Shown here in pieces: positions 17,646 to 26,950 of a stretch of DNA of 34,317 bases (its first letter is position 1; every line of letters starts with the position of its first letter). The position numbers and the translations under genes were made by a program. This DNA comes from Erysipelotrichaceae bacterium (lineage in GTDB: Bacteria > Bacillota_I > Bacilli_A > Erysipelotrichales > Erysipelotrichaceae). The DNA is taken from positions 1-34,317 of the forward strand of contig JALEVB010000102.1 in assembly GCA_022780745.1 (NCBI GenBank), written 5' to 3'. The notes below the pieces were generated by a model. It did not search any database. It had not been told where the DNA came from and saw only the letters and a list, made by a program, of their open reading frames with translations.

Positions 17646-18280
17646 AAGGATTCCACTGCTTTCACGATATCATTTTTAAAGATATAGCTTCCAGCTACTA
17701 ATACTTCTACGCCTGCTTGTTTACACAAAGTGGCAGTAGTATCATTGATCCCTCCATCGACTTCTATCAGATAATTTAAATGGTGTTGTTTTTTATATTC
17801 AGCTAAGAATCTGATCTTTTCAATTGCTGTGTCATCGAATTTTTGACCACCAAAACCTGGTTCAACGCTCATTACTAAAACCAGATCAACATCATTTAAA
17901 TAAGGAATGATATCTTTTACATCCGTTTTAGGTTTAATGGAAATACCAGCTTTACAGTTTCTTGCTTTAATATCTTTTACTAATGGTAAGATCTCATTTG
18001 CACAAATTGCTTCAAAATGAAAAGTAAGCATTTGAGCTCCAGCATCAATAAAGACTTTACTATAATATTTAGGATCACTTACCATGATATGTACATCCAT
18101 AAATAGATCTAAACTATTCTTAAAGGCTTTTAAAATATCTGGTCCAAATGAAATATTGGGTACAAAATGACCATCCATGACATCAAAGTGCAACCATGTT
18201 GCCTTTGATCTTTTTAACTGTTCGATCTGACTTTTAGTATCACGATAATCTAGTGATAATACGGAAGGTGATATGATCAT
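17639..18280 (-). CDS. rpe: Ribulose-phosphate 3-epimerase
   Basis: ISPSVLSLDY, HFDVMDGHFVPNISFGPDIL, DVHIMVSDP, VMSVEPGFGGQKF, IEVDGGIN. Confidence 0.96.
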   Translation of the reverse strand: MIISPSVLSLDYRDTKSQIEQLKRSKATWLHFDVMDGHFVPNISFGPDILKAFKNSLDLFMDVHIMVSDPKYYSKVFIDAGAQMLTFHFEAICANEILPLVKDIKARNCKAGISIKPKTDVKDIIPYLNDVDLVLVMSVEPGFGGQKFDDTAIEKIRFLAEYKKQHHLNYLIEVDGGINDTTATLCKQAGVEVLVAGSYIFKNDIVKAVESLC

Positions 18281-18281
18281 A

Positions 18282-19133
18282 TTAATATTTTTCCTTTCTT
18301 TGTTTTATCATCTGTAAAACACTTAGATAATTATTATATCGGCTTAATGCTATTTTATTAGCATTTAAAGCTTCTTTAATAGCACATCCAGGTTCATTTT
18401 CATGAATACAGTCATTAAACTTACATTTACCTATATATTCTTTAAACTCAATTACACTATTTGCAAGATCATATGTCGACATTTTTGAAAAGTCTAATGA
18501 TGAAAATCCTGGTGTATCACAAACATAGCCATTAGCAACCTTATGTAGCTCACAATGTCTGGTAGTATGTTTACCCCTATTTAAAGCTTTAGATATTTCT
18601 TGAGTAGCTAATTTAAAATCTGGATTTAAGTTATTTAATAAAGTTGATTTCCCTACTCCACTTTGTCCTGTTAAAACTGATATCTTGCCATTGATGATAT
18701 CTTTCAGTTTTTCATCCATATCATCTTTACCACATGTTACTACTGGCATGATCCTTTGATATTTGGCTATTACTTCATCCATATCATCAACCAGATCCAT
18801 CTTTGTGATACATAATAAACATTTGATATTAGCATGGGTTGCTAAAAAAGAAATTCTATCTACCAGTGTTTCACTAAAACAAGGTTCCATAGCACTCATT
18901 ACAATGATCAGCTGATCAATATTAGCAACCGCTGGTCTTATCATAAAGTTTTCTCTTGGATATATTTTTTCAATACCATATTTATCATCAAACTTAACAA
19001 CTTCAACTTTGTCACCAACAAATGGTGTCATCTGTAAACGAACTTTTCCCATTGCGATACATTGATAAATGTTATCATTTTCATCGACGATCGTATATTG
19101 ATTTGAAATAATCTTTATAATTCTTCCTATCAT
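18282..19133 (-). CDS. rsgA: Ribosome small subunit-dependent GTPase A
   Basis: CITKMDLVDD, LTGQSGVGKSTLLNNL, RGKHTTRHCELH, CDTPGFSSLDF; zinc-binding CKFNDCIHENEPGCAIKEA. Confidence 0.96.
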   Translation of the reverse strand: MIGRIIKIISNQYTIVDENDNIYQCIAMGKVRLQMTPFVGDKVEVVKFDDKYGIEKIYPRENFMIRPAVANIDQLIIVMSAMEPCFSETLVDRISFLATHANIKCLLCITKMDLVDDMDEVIAKYQRIMPVVTCGKDDMDEKLKDIINGKISVLTGQSGVGKSTLLNNLNPDFKLATQEISKALNRGKHTTRHCELHKVANGYVCDTPGFSSLDFSKMSTYDLANSVIEFKEYIGKCKFNDCIHENEPGCAIKEALNANKIALSRYNNYLSVLQMIKQRKEKY

Positions 19134-19144
19134 TTATCTTTCCT

Positions 19145-20839
19145 TTAATAATAATATAATGTTATATAAGCATCATCCGTTTGAGTATATGACTCATTAA
19201 TATCTGGACTACTCTTAATTACGATACCCGTTTCAAGATTATTAATTTCTTCTTCTGTTAAGCTTGTAGTATCCAGATTACTCAATACTACCTGCATACC
19301 TTCTTGTTCAAGCATCGTCTTAGCTTCATCGATGTTCATGCCTATGATATTGGCAGGTATGGTATAACTTGGATATGCCTGATATACTAATTTGATCTGA
19401 GTATAGGTATCAGGATTAAATCTGGTATTTGGTTCCATTAGTTGCTGGGATACGACAATACCATATGGCTGTCCACTATCTTCAACTGTTTCTACACTGA
19501 CACTCATATTAGGATATTTAGCTAATTTAGCTTTGGCATCATTGATATTAGTACCTACATAATTATCTAAATAAACACCGATACCTGAACTAACTTTAAC
19601 AGCTATTTTTGTACCTTTCGCTACTTCATCAGTACTTGTTGGACTTTGATCAAAAATAATGCCCTTTTCATATGTATCAGTTAATTCATAATTAATGTTA
19701 TTAACATCAAGCTGCAGATCCTTATCAGCTAGTATCGTTTTAGCACTAGTAACTGTTTCTCCAATTAAATCTGGTACTTCAACCAGCTTTGCAGCTGGTT
19801 TAAATACTCCTGTCAAACTTAACATGAAATAGATACCAGTCATCGATAAAAAAGATAATAGAATAATTAATAAAGCTACAAAGTTAAAAGGTTTCTTAAC
19901 CTTTTTTCTTTTAGGCTCCTCTTTATTTTCTACATTAACATATTCGATCTTCTTCTCTGCCTTTTTAGTTTCCTGTACAAAATCAAATACTAAAGGTCTT
20001 TCATTTAGTCTATTAGGATTTAAACAGGTATTAAGATCATCCAGCATTGCTTTAGCACTAGGATATCTTAGATTCTTATTTTTAGCACAGGCTTTATTGA
20101 TAATATTCGCAATCGATACAGGAATATCAGGATTGATCGTTCTAATATCAGGCAATGGTTCACGCATATGCATTAAAGCAACCTGTACTGCCTGTTCAGC
20201 CTTAAATGGTACATCACCACTTAATAGTTCAAAAAAAACAATTCCTAAAGCATATATATCACTTTGGACACTAGCCTGTTCCCCTTTAGCTAGTTCAGGA
20301 GCCAAATAATGAACAGACCCCATTACTGAATCCTTTTGAGTCAGCTGTAAAGAATCTGATGCTATCGCAATACCAAAATCCACGACCTTGATCGTACCAT
20401 CATCCTTAACTAAAATATTCTGTGATTTAATATCACGATGGATAATACCCTTGGCATGAGCTTCAACGATTGCAGAAACAGTTTGTTTCATTATATCAAC
20501 TGCTTCTTCTTTACATAATGCTTTTCTTTTATTGATCAGCTGTTTCAAGGTGATACCACGTACATATTCCATAACGATGAAATGATGTCCTCTATCTTCA
20601 CCAACATCATAGATATCAACGATATTAGGATGAGACAAACTGGTACTAGCTAAAGCTTCTCTTTCAAATCTTAAAACGGCTGTAGGATCATTGCTTAGAT
20701 CACCTCTTAAGATCTTAACGGCAACTTCTCGATTAAGAATAGTGTCTGTTGCCACAAAAACATCAGCCATGCCACCTTGTCCTATATGTCTTGTCGCCAG
20801 ATATCTATTGGCTATCATATTATTTTTTCTTTGTGTCAT
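19145..20839 (-). CDS. prkC: Serine/threonine protein kinase with about three PASTA domains
   Basis: Kinase motifs GQGGMADVFVA, HRDIKSQNILV, VDFGIA, APELAKGEQ; TM segment; PASTA repeats (VPDLIGETVTSAKTIL and following). Confidence 0.95.
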   Translation of the reverse strand: MTQRKNNMIANRYLATRHIGQGGMADVFVATDTILNREVAVKILRGDLSNDPTAVLRFEREALASTSLSHPNIVDIYDVGEDRGHHFIVMEYVRGITLKQLINKRKALCKEEAVDIMKQTVSAIVEAHAKGIIHRDIKSQNILVKDDGTIKVVDFGIAIASDSLQLTQKDSVMGSVHYLAPELAKGEQASVQSDIYALGIVFFELLSGDVPFKAEQAVQVALMHMREPLPDIRTINPDIPVSIANIINKACAKNKNLRYPSAKAMLDDLNTCLNPNRLNERPLVFDFVQETKKAEKKIEYVNVENKEEPKRKKVKKPFNFVALLIILLSFLSMTGIYFMLSLTGVFKPAAKLVEVPDLIGETVTSAKTILADKDLQLDVNNINYELTDTYEKGIIFDQSPTSTDEVAKGTKIAVKVSSGIGVYLDNYVGTNINDAKAKLAKYPNMSVSVETVEDSGQPYGIVVSQQLMEPNTRFNPDTYTQIKLVYQAYPSYTIPANIIGMNIDEAKTMLEQEGMQVVLSNLDTTSLTEEEINNLETGIVIKSSPDINESYTQTDDAYITLYYY

Positions 20840-21585
20840 CGATTATCACCTTTCTCTAATTCAATTAAAATGATCGTAATATTATCATAGCCACCAACTC
20901 TTAACGATAAATTAAGCAGTTTACGCATTTTCAAAGTTGCAGTTAAAGTATTAGTTTTCATAACCTCTTCAATTACTTCTTTTGCAACATAACCATGTAA
21001 ACCATCTGAACATATTAAAATACTATTTAACACATCAGGATAAGGAATAAGATCGATTTTAACACTATTCCATACTCCCATGGCATTAGTTAATACATTT
21101 TTCTTAGGATGATTCAAAGCCTGTTCATAAGTGATCTCATGATGTTTTAGCATATCATTTACTAAAGTATGATCCTCACTTAACTGCAGAAATTCTTTAT
21201 TCTCATTAATGCCATATACTCTGCTATCACCAATATTAATTATAACTTTACCAACAGAACTAATCAGGATACCACTAAGAGTCGTACCCATACCTTTATA
21301 CTTTAGTTCATTAGTAGCTTTTTTATAAATTCTTTCGTTACATTTTATGATATGGTAGCGAAGATAGCTAACAGCATCATCAATGTCCTTAAAGCCTTTA
21401 TGCTCACTAAAAACCATGCTGAAATAATCAATAGCCATCTTGCTGGCTATCTCTCCACCATTAGCTCCACCTATACCATCACAGACCAATGCTAAACAGT
21501 CATTAACTTCATTAGTAGCTATAATATAGCTATCCTGATTCTGTTTACGCACTAATCCCTTATCTGTAACTCCATAACATTTCAT
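20836..21585 (-). CDS. prpC: PP2C-type protein serine/threonine phosphatase
   Basis: GLVRKQNQDSY, LVCDGIGGANGGEIAS, GTTLSGIL, NIGDSRVYG, ICSDGLHGYV, GGYDNITIILIEL. Confidence 0.95.
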   Translation of the reverse strand: MKCYGVTDKGLVRKQNQDSYIIATNEVNDCLALVCDGIGGANGGEIASKMAIDYFSMVFSEHKGFKDIDDAVSYLRYHIIKCNERIYKKATNELKYKGMGTTLSGILISSVGKVIINIGDSRVYGINENKEFLQLSEDHTLVNDMLKHHEITYEQALNHPKKNVLTNAMGVWNSVKIDLIPYPDVLNSILICSDGLHGYVAKEVIEEVMKTNTLTATLKMRKLLNLSLRVGGYDNITIILIELEKGDNR

Positions 21586-22637
21586 AATAATTTAGCCTTC
21601 TTAGCCCTCAATTGTCCGCATGCTGCATCGATATCATCACCATGTTTAGCTCTAATGGTAGCTTTAACACCATTTTTCATAATAACATCATAAAAATGTA
21701 ATACCTGTTTTTCATCACAGCCCTTAAAACCATGCTCATCTACCTGATTATAAGGAATCAGATTAACATAAGCATTCATACCTTTTAATAATTGAGCTAG
21801 CTGTTTTGCACAAGCATCTGAATCATTAACATCCTTTAGTAAGATGTATTCAAATGTCAGCTTACGATTATTTAAACTGCTATAATATTTTAAAGCATCC
21901 ATTAATTCTTCGATCTTATAAGCATGATTAACAGGCATGATCTGATCTCTTAATTCATTATTTGGAGCATGTAAACTTATTGCCAGATTATACTGACATT
22001 TTTCTAGTGCAAATCTTTTGATCTTATCTACAAGACCACAAGTAGATATCGTAATATGTCTAGCTCCAATAGCTAATCCCAGATCATGATTAATGATCTT
22101 ACAGAAATTTAAAACATTATCATAATTATCAAAAGGCTCACCACAGCCCATAATAACGATATTATTAACTCTTTGCTCATCTTCATCTAATTCTTTTTGA
22201 ATATATAATACCTGAGCTACCATTTCACCAGCAGTTAGATCTCTTTGTTTTTTTAATAAGCCAGATGCACAAAACTTGCATCCCATATTGCATCCTACCT
22301 GGGAACTAACACAGATACTATGACCAAAATCAAAATGCATTAGTACCGTTTCTACTAATGCTCCATCCTGAAGTTTAAATAAATACTTGGCTGTTTTATC
22401 TAAAGCCACCTGTTTTTCAACTACTTCTAAAGGCATAATGCAATAATTATCTTTTAAATTTTGAATCATCTCTTTAGGAAGATCACTCATATTATCAAAA
22501 CTTAATGCTCTTTTTCGATATAACCATTTAAAAGTTTGATCACTGCGATATTTTTTATAATTGAACTTTGCGAATTCCATCTGCAATTGTTCATAATTAA
22601 AATCATATATAGTCTTCATCAATTTCACCTTAATCAT
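21582..22637 (-). CDS. rlmN: 23S rRNA (adenine2503-C2)-methyltransferase RlmN
   Basis: SSQVGCNMGCKFCASGLLKKQRDLTAGEMVAQVL, IVIMGCGEPFDNYDNV, RHITISTCGLV. Confidence 0.97.
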   Translation of the reverse strand: MIKVKLMKTIYDFNYEQLQMEFAKFNYKKYRSDQTFKWLYRKRALSFDNMSDLPKEMIQNLKDNYCIMPLEVVEKQVALDKTAKYLFKLQDGALVETVLMHFDFGHSICVSSQVGCNMGCKFCASGLLKKQRDLTAGEMVAQVLYIQKELDEDEQRVNNIVIMGCGEPFDNYDNVLNFCKIINHDLGLAIGARHITISTCGLVDKIKRFALEKCQYNLAISLHAPNNELRDQIMPVNHAYKIEELMDALKYYSSLNNRKLTFEYILLKDVNDSDACAKQLAQLLKGMNAYVNLIPYNQVDEHGFKGCDEKQVLHFYDVIMKNGVKATIRAKHGDDIDAACGQLRAKKAKLL

Positions 22638-22647
22638 TCTAACACAA

Positions 22648-23850
22648 TTATAATATTCTAACTAGTTTGGCATGATAAAATCCATCACAATTCTCTTCAT
22701 CAGGGAAAATGGTTTTTTCTTCAAGCAACTGATAATTAGGATGCTGCTTTAAAAAGCTAATTATTTGTCTTTCATTTTCTTTCTTATTTAAAGTACAGGT
22801 ACTATAAACCATGATACCATTAACTTTTAAATATTTGGCAGCATTATTCAATATCTGCTTTTGTAAAGTAATGATATTATCAAGATCTTCTGGTTGAATA
22901 TTCAATTTTATATCTGGTTTTCTTCTTAATACTCCTAAGCCAGAACATGGAGCATCTACTAAAATACGATCATATTTATCAAATAACTCTTGCACTTCAA
23001 TGCTGGCATCATTTACTTTAGTATCAATGATATGGATGTTAAGCTTACTGATATTCTCTTTGATCAAAGATAATCTTGACTCATATAGATCAAAAGCATC
23101 GATATGACCTTTATCATTCATGATCATAGCCATTTGACAAGCCTTAGTTCCCGGAGCACTGCAAAGATCTAAAACCTGCATTCCTTCTTTAAGATCCAAG
23201 CTATCAATGATCTTAGAACCACCCTTATCCTGAATAACAAACATTCCTTTTTTAAACATTTCACTATTTAATAGATCATTAGTAACAATAAACATCTTAT
23301 CATCAATAAACTTTTGATCTTTAAAATCATCCTTTGTACAAACAAGGCTATTAATACGCCCATATAAAATAGCTTTATCAAGATAAGACTTAAGTATACT
23401 ATTAGCCTTATCCTTGCCATAATGAGCTAAAAACATCTCATACAGCCATTTTTCAACAGACAAATTAACATCATCACTACCATAGACCAAACCCTGTTCC
23501 ATAACCTTATGCAAGATAGCATTAACAAAAGATTTATACTTACCAGCCAATAAATTAGCCTCATTAACAATGGCATAAGAAGGTATCTTATCCATCATCA
23601 ATAACTGATAAACACTCATATCGATCAAAATTCCAATACGCTTACCTGGCATCTTCTTAACCAAATGTGCCCATTGATACCTTAACAAACGATAATTCTG
23701 TAAAGTACCATAGATGATCGTTGTAGCCAGTCTTTTATCTGCACTAGAAAGACCATCAAGATCATTTTGTAATACGATATTACTATAAGCCTTATCATTA
23801 ATAATTTTATCTAAACAATTCAAAACACAAGCTCTAACATTCTTACCCAT
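22648..23850 (-). CDS. rsmB: 16S rRNA (cytosine967-C5)-methyltransferase RsmB
   Basis: N-terminal NusB-like domain; VLDLCSAPGTKACQMA; VDAPCSGLGVLRRKPDIK; MVYSTCTLNKKENE. Confidence 0.95.
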   Translation of the reverse strand: MGKNVRACVLNCLDKIINDKAYSNIVLQNDLDGLSSADKRLATTIIYGTLQNYRLLRYQWAHLVKKMPGKRIGILIDMSVYQLLMMDKIPSYAIVNEANLLAGKYKSFVNAILHKVMEQGLVYGSDDVNLSVEKWLYEMFLAHYGKDKANSILKSYLDKAILYGRINSLVCTKDDFKDQKFIDDKMFIVTNDLLNSEMFKKGMFVIQDKGGSKIIDSLDLKEGMQVLDLCSAPGTKACQMAMIMNDKGHIDAFDLYESRLSLIKENISKLNIHIIDTKVNDASIEVQELFDKYDRILVDAPCSGLGVLRRKPDIKLNIQPEDLDNIITLQKQILNNAAKYLKVNGIMVYSTCTLNKKENERQIISFLKQHPNYQLLEEKTIFPDEENCDGFYHAKLVRIL

Positions 23851-26002
23851 TTACATCTACCTTTATATTCGCAACAAGCCTATTACCTTTCATCATATCC
23901 AAAGCATGATGAATACTATCGATCATCTTAATTTTATCTTTACCCATTAAAACAAGACGAAAACGATGATCATCCTTTACCTTCAACAATTTAGCAGGAC
24001 CCAATATCTTACAGTCACAATCAAGATAACTTCTAAATAAATTGGCGGTATCAAAAGCTATCTTTTCTTTTTTATGAGTGATCAGGATATTGATCATATA
24101 AGTATAAGGAGGATAATTAGCAGCATGTCTAAATTTCATTTCCTGTTTAAAGAAAGAAACATAATCCTGATCAATAGCACATTTGATAGCATAATGATCC
24201 TGATCAAAAACCTGAAGGATAACTTTACCCTCATTTTTTCTACCACTTCTACCGCTAGCCTGCACTAATAGATCAAAACACAATTCAACACTCTTATAAT
24301 CACTTCTTTTTAAACCTTCATCACCATTGATAATACCAACCAGTTCAACATCAGGATAATCCAGACCTTTAGCGATCATCTGCGTACCCAATAAGATATT
24401 AGCCTCTTTATTATTAAAAGCATTTAAGATCTTACTATGAGCATCCTTAGTCATAGTCGTATCCCTATCCATACGAATGATTTTAGCACCCTTAACATGT
24501 TCACATATCGACTGCTGAACCCTTTGTGAACCATAACCAAAGCTGGCATAACCACTATTACTTTTACATGAAGGACACAATGAAGGTATAGGATATATTT
24601 TGCCACATGTATGACACATCATTGCCTTAATATCTGCATGATAGCTAAGTGTAAGATCACAATGGTTACAAGTTAATGCTTCATTACAGCTTTTACATTT
24701 TAAGATATTGCTATAACCTCTTCTATTAATTAAAATAATAGCCTGTTTACCTCTATTTATCGTTTCTGATAAGCTATTTACAAGCTTATCAGAAATGATC
24801 ATATCATCACTACTACTATTTTTCATATCAACAACTTCGATCATAGGCAAGCTAGAATTATAACGCTTATTCAAAGTAACCAATTCATAATTATGTTTGA
24901 TAGCTCTAGCATAACTATCTAAACTAGGTGTAGCTGAAGCTAATAATAATTTAGCATTATGATATTTAGCTCTATCAGTAGCAATATCTTTGGCATCATA
25001 ACAAGGTATACTATCCTGTTTATAGCTTTCATCATGTTCCTCATCAATAATAATTAATCCAAGATTATCAAAAGGCATAAAAACAGCACTTCTAGTCCCC
25101 ACAACAATATTAACCTCATGCTTTTTTACCCTTTGATATTGTTCATATTTTTCTTGAGCATTTAAGCCAGAATGATAGATAGCCACATTATCATTAAAGA
25201 TCTTAATAAAGCGATCGATCATCATCGTTGTTAAGCTGATCTCTGGCACTAAGATAATGACCTGCTTATTATTTTTAAGCATATATAATGATAGCGCAAT
25301 AAAAATACTAGTCTTGCCACTGCCGGTAACACCATGTAATAAACTAACAGTTTTATCAGTATTTAAGATCTTATGATAGGCATCAAGCTGTTCATCTGTT
25401 AAAACATCAACTTCTTTAGTATCAAGATCTTTAGCTATATAAGCCTTTTCAATTTCATATATTTCTACATATCCATCACTAATTAGTTTTTTACCAGCAC
25501 TTTTGAATAATAATAGATAATCATGATAAGAAATATCATGATTAGCTAACAGATGATCATAAGCTTTTTGCTGCTTAGCTGTTAGATCATTGGCTATCTT
25601 ACATATTCTTACTCTTTTTTCTTTTTTGATCTTACTATTATTGCTTTTAGATTTTAATACGCTAGGCAGCATAGCATTAAAACAAGAAATAACTGGACTA
25701 ACACTTTTATAAGCCATATTAAGCCCTAACTGATATAATTCTTCATTTAATAAAGGCTTATCATCTATTATTTCCTCAATATATTTTAATTTATAGCCAT
25801 ATTTTGCATTCAATACATCTTCACTATCATCACAATACTGACAATTTGCACATAAACCTAAGATCTTGCGATGATTAAAGTCAACAAAAACCCTACACCC
25901 TTTATCTACTTTTTCATTAGACAAATAAGTATAGGTTTTATCTAGTTTTAAATTTGAATGCTCAACATAAATATCAATAATAAACATATAGTTATTATAC
26001 AA
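23843..26002 (-). CDS. priA: Primosomal protein N' (replication restart helicase PriA)
   Basis: LLHGVTGSGKTSIF, IIDEEHDESYKQD, CNHCDLTLSYH...CHTCG zinc motifs, LLGTQMIAKGLDYPDV, QASGRSGR. Confidence 0.96.
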   Translation of the reverse strand: MYNNYMFIIDIYVEHSNLKLDKTYTYLSNEKVDKGCRVFVDFNHRKILGLCANCQYCDDSEDVLNAKYGYKLKYIEEIIDDKPLLNEELYQLGLNMAYKSVSPVISCFNAMLPSVLKSKSNNSKIKKEKRVRICKIANDLTAKQQKAYDHLLANHDISYHDYLLLFKSAGKKLISDGYVEIYEIEKAYIAKDLDTKEVDVLTDEQLDAYHKILNTDKTVSLLHGVTGSGKTSIFIALSLYMLKNNKQVIILVPEISLTTMMIDRFIKIFNDNVAIYHSGLNAQEKYEQYQRVKKHEVNIVVGTRSAVFMPFDNLGLIIIDEEHDESYKQDSIPCYDAKDIATDRAKYHNAKLLLASATPSLDSYARAIKHNYELVTLNKRYNSSLPMIEVVDMKNSSSDDMIISDKLVNSLSETINRGKQAIILINRRGYSNILKCKSCNEALTCNHCDLTLSYHADIKAMMCHTCGKIYPIPSLCPSCKSNSGYASFGYGSQRVQQSICEHVKGAKIIRMDRDTTMTKDAHSKILNAFNNKEANILLGTQMIAKGLDYPDVELVGIINGDEGLKRSDYKSVELCFDLLVQASGRSGRKNEGKVILQVFDQDHYAIKCAIDQDYVSFFKQEMKFRHAANYPPYTYMINILITHKKEKIAFDTANLFRSYLDCDCKILGPAKLLKVKDDHRFRLVLMGKDKIKMIDSIHHALDMMKGNRLVANIKVDVNG

Positions 26003-26003
26003 G

Positions 26004-26030
26004 AAAAATAGCGATTAATCGCTATTTTTT
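26004..26030. terminator. Hairpin between yhaM-like gene and priA
   Basis: aaaaatagcgattaatcgctatttttt: stem with flanking A/T tracts, overlaps the yhaM-like stop codon. Confidence 0.7.
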
Positions 26031-26950
26031 GGTTTATAGAACTGTCTATTTTCTAAAGCAAATAATTTTGGTGTAAATTCACCTGGTTTAATCTGTGCCA
26101 AAGCACTATCTAAGGTATTGATCCTAGCATCCAGATTATCGATCAGATATAATACTTCCGCCTCTTTAAGCATTGGCAATACTGGCGATCCATATTCATA
26201 ATGACCATGATGCGATAAAACCATATGTCTTAAAAGAATAGTTTCTTCACATTTTAACATATCCAAACTCTTGGCACATTCCATCACACAAGCCTGCATG
26301 ATCGATATATGACCTAACAGCTTTCCCTCTAAGGTATATTCGGTAGTAACTGGTCCACTTAACTCTACCATTTTGCCAATATCATGAACCAAGATACCAC
26401 TGATCAAAAGATCACGATTTAAAGTTGGATATAACTTACATAAACTATTGGCAACATCTACCATTCCTGTAATATGTGTAGCTAAGCCACCAATAAATGA
26501 ATGATGGATCTTGGCAGCTGCCGGATATTTATAAAATTCTTCACCAATAGTCTGATAAATAACCGAAACTAATTTCTGATAATTAGGATTGGTTATTGAA
26601 GCTATCGCATCTTCTATCTTTTGTTTTAAAACATCCGCAGGAACAGTAGAACTAATTAAATAATCATCATAATTAATACTATTTTCTTCGATAGCTATAG
26701 CTTTATTTACTCTTAGCTGTAAAGCCTTATTATATTCTAACACTTCAGCTTGAAACTGATAGACATGACCAGCTTTGATCAGCTCTGACTGACTATCACT
26801 AACATCCCAATATTTTCCTTCGATCGTACCACTTTTATCCTGTAAAGTAATAGATAGATATTTGCTTCCCTTGGAAGTAACACCATTTACAACATTTTTT
26901 ACTAATAAACTGGTATTGATACGATCTTTATTCTTAAATTCACTTATCAT
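26015..26950 (-). CDS. yhaM: 3'-5' exoribonuclease YhaM-like (OB-fold plus HD domain); start approximate
   Basis: OB-fold N-terminus (DKSGTIEGKYWDVS), HHSFIGGLATHITGMVDVA, ILVHDIGKMVEL, HMVLSHHGHYEYGSPVLP. The track's start at 26974 overlaps the GT gene; an internal Met before ISEFKNK is more likely. Confidence 0.88.
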   Translation of the reverse strand: MISEFKNKDRINTSLLVKNVVNGVTSKGSKYLSITLQDKSGTIEGKYWDVSDSQSELIKAGHVYQFQAEVLEYNKALQLRVNKAIAIEENSINYDDYLISSTVPADVLKQKIEDAIASITNPNYQKLVSVIYQTIGEEFYKYPAAAKIHHSFIGGLATHITGMVDVANSLCKLYPTLNRDLLISGILVHDIGKMVELSGPVTTEYTLEGKLLGHISIMQACVMECAKSLDMLKCEETILLRHMVLSHHGHYEYGSPVLPMLKEAEVLYLIDNLDARINTLDSALAQIKPGEFTPKLFALENRQFYKPKNSD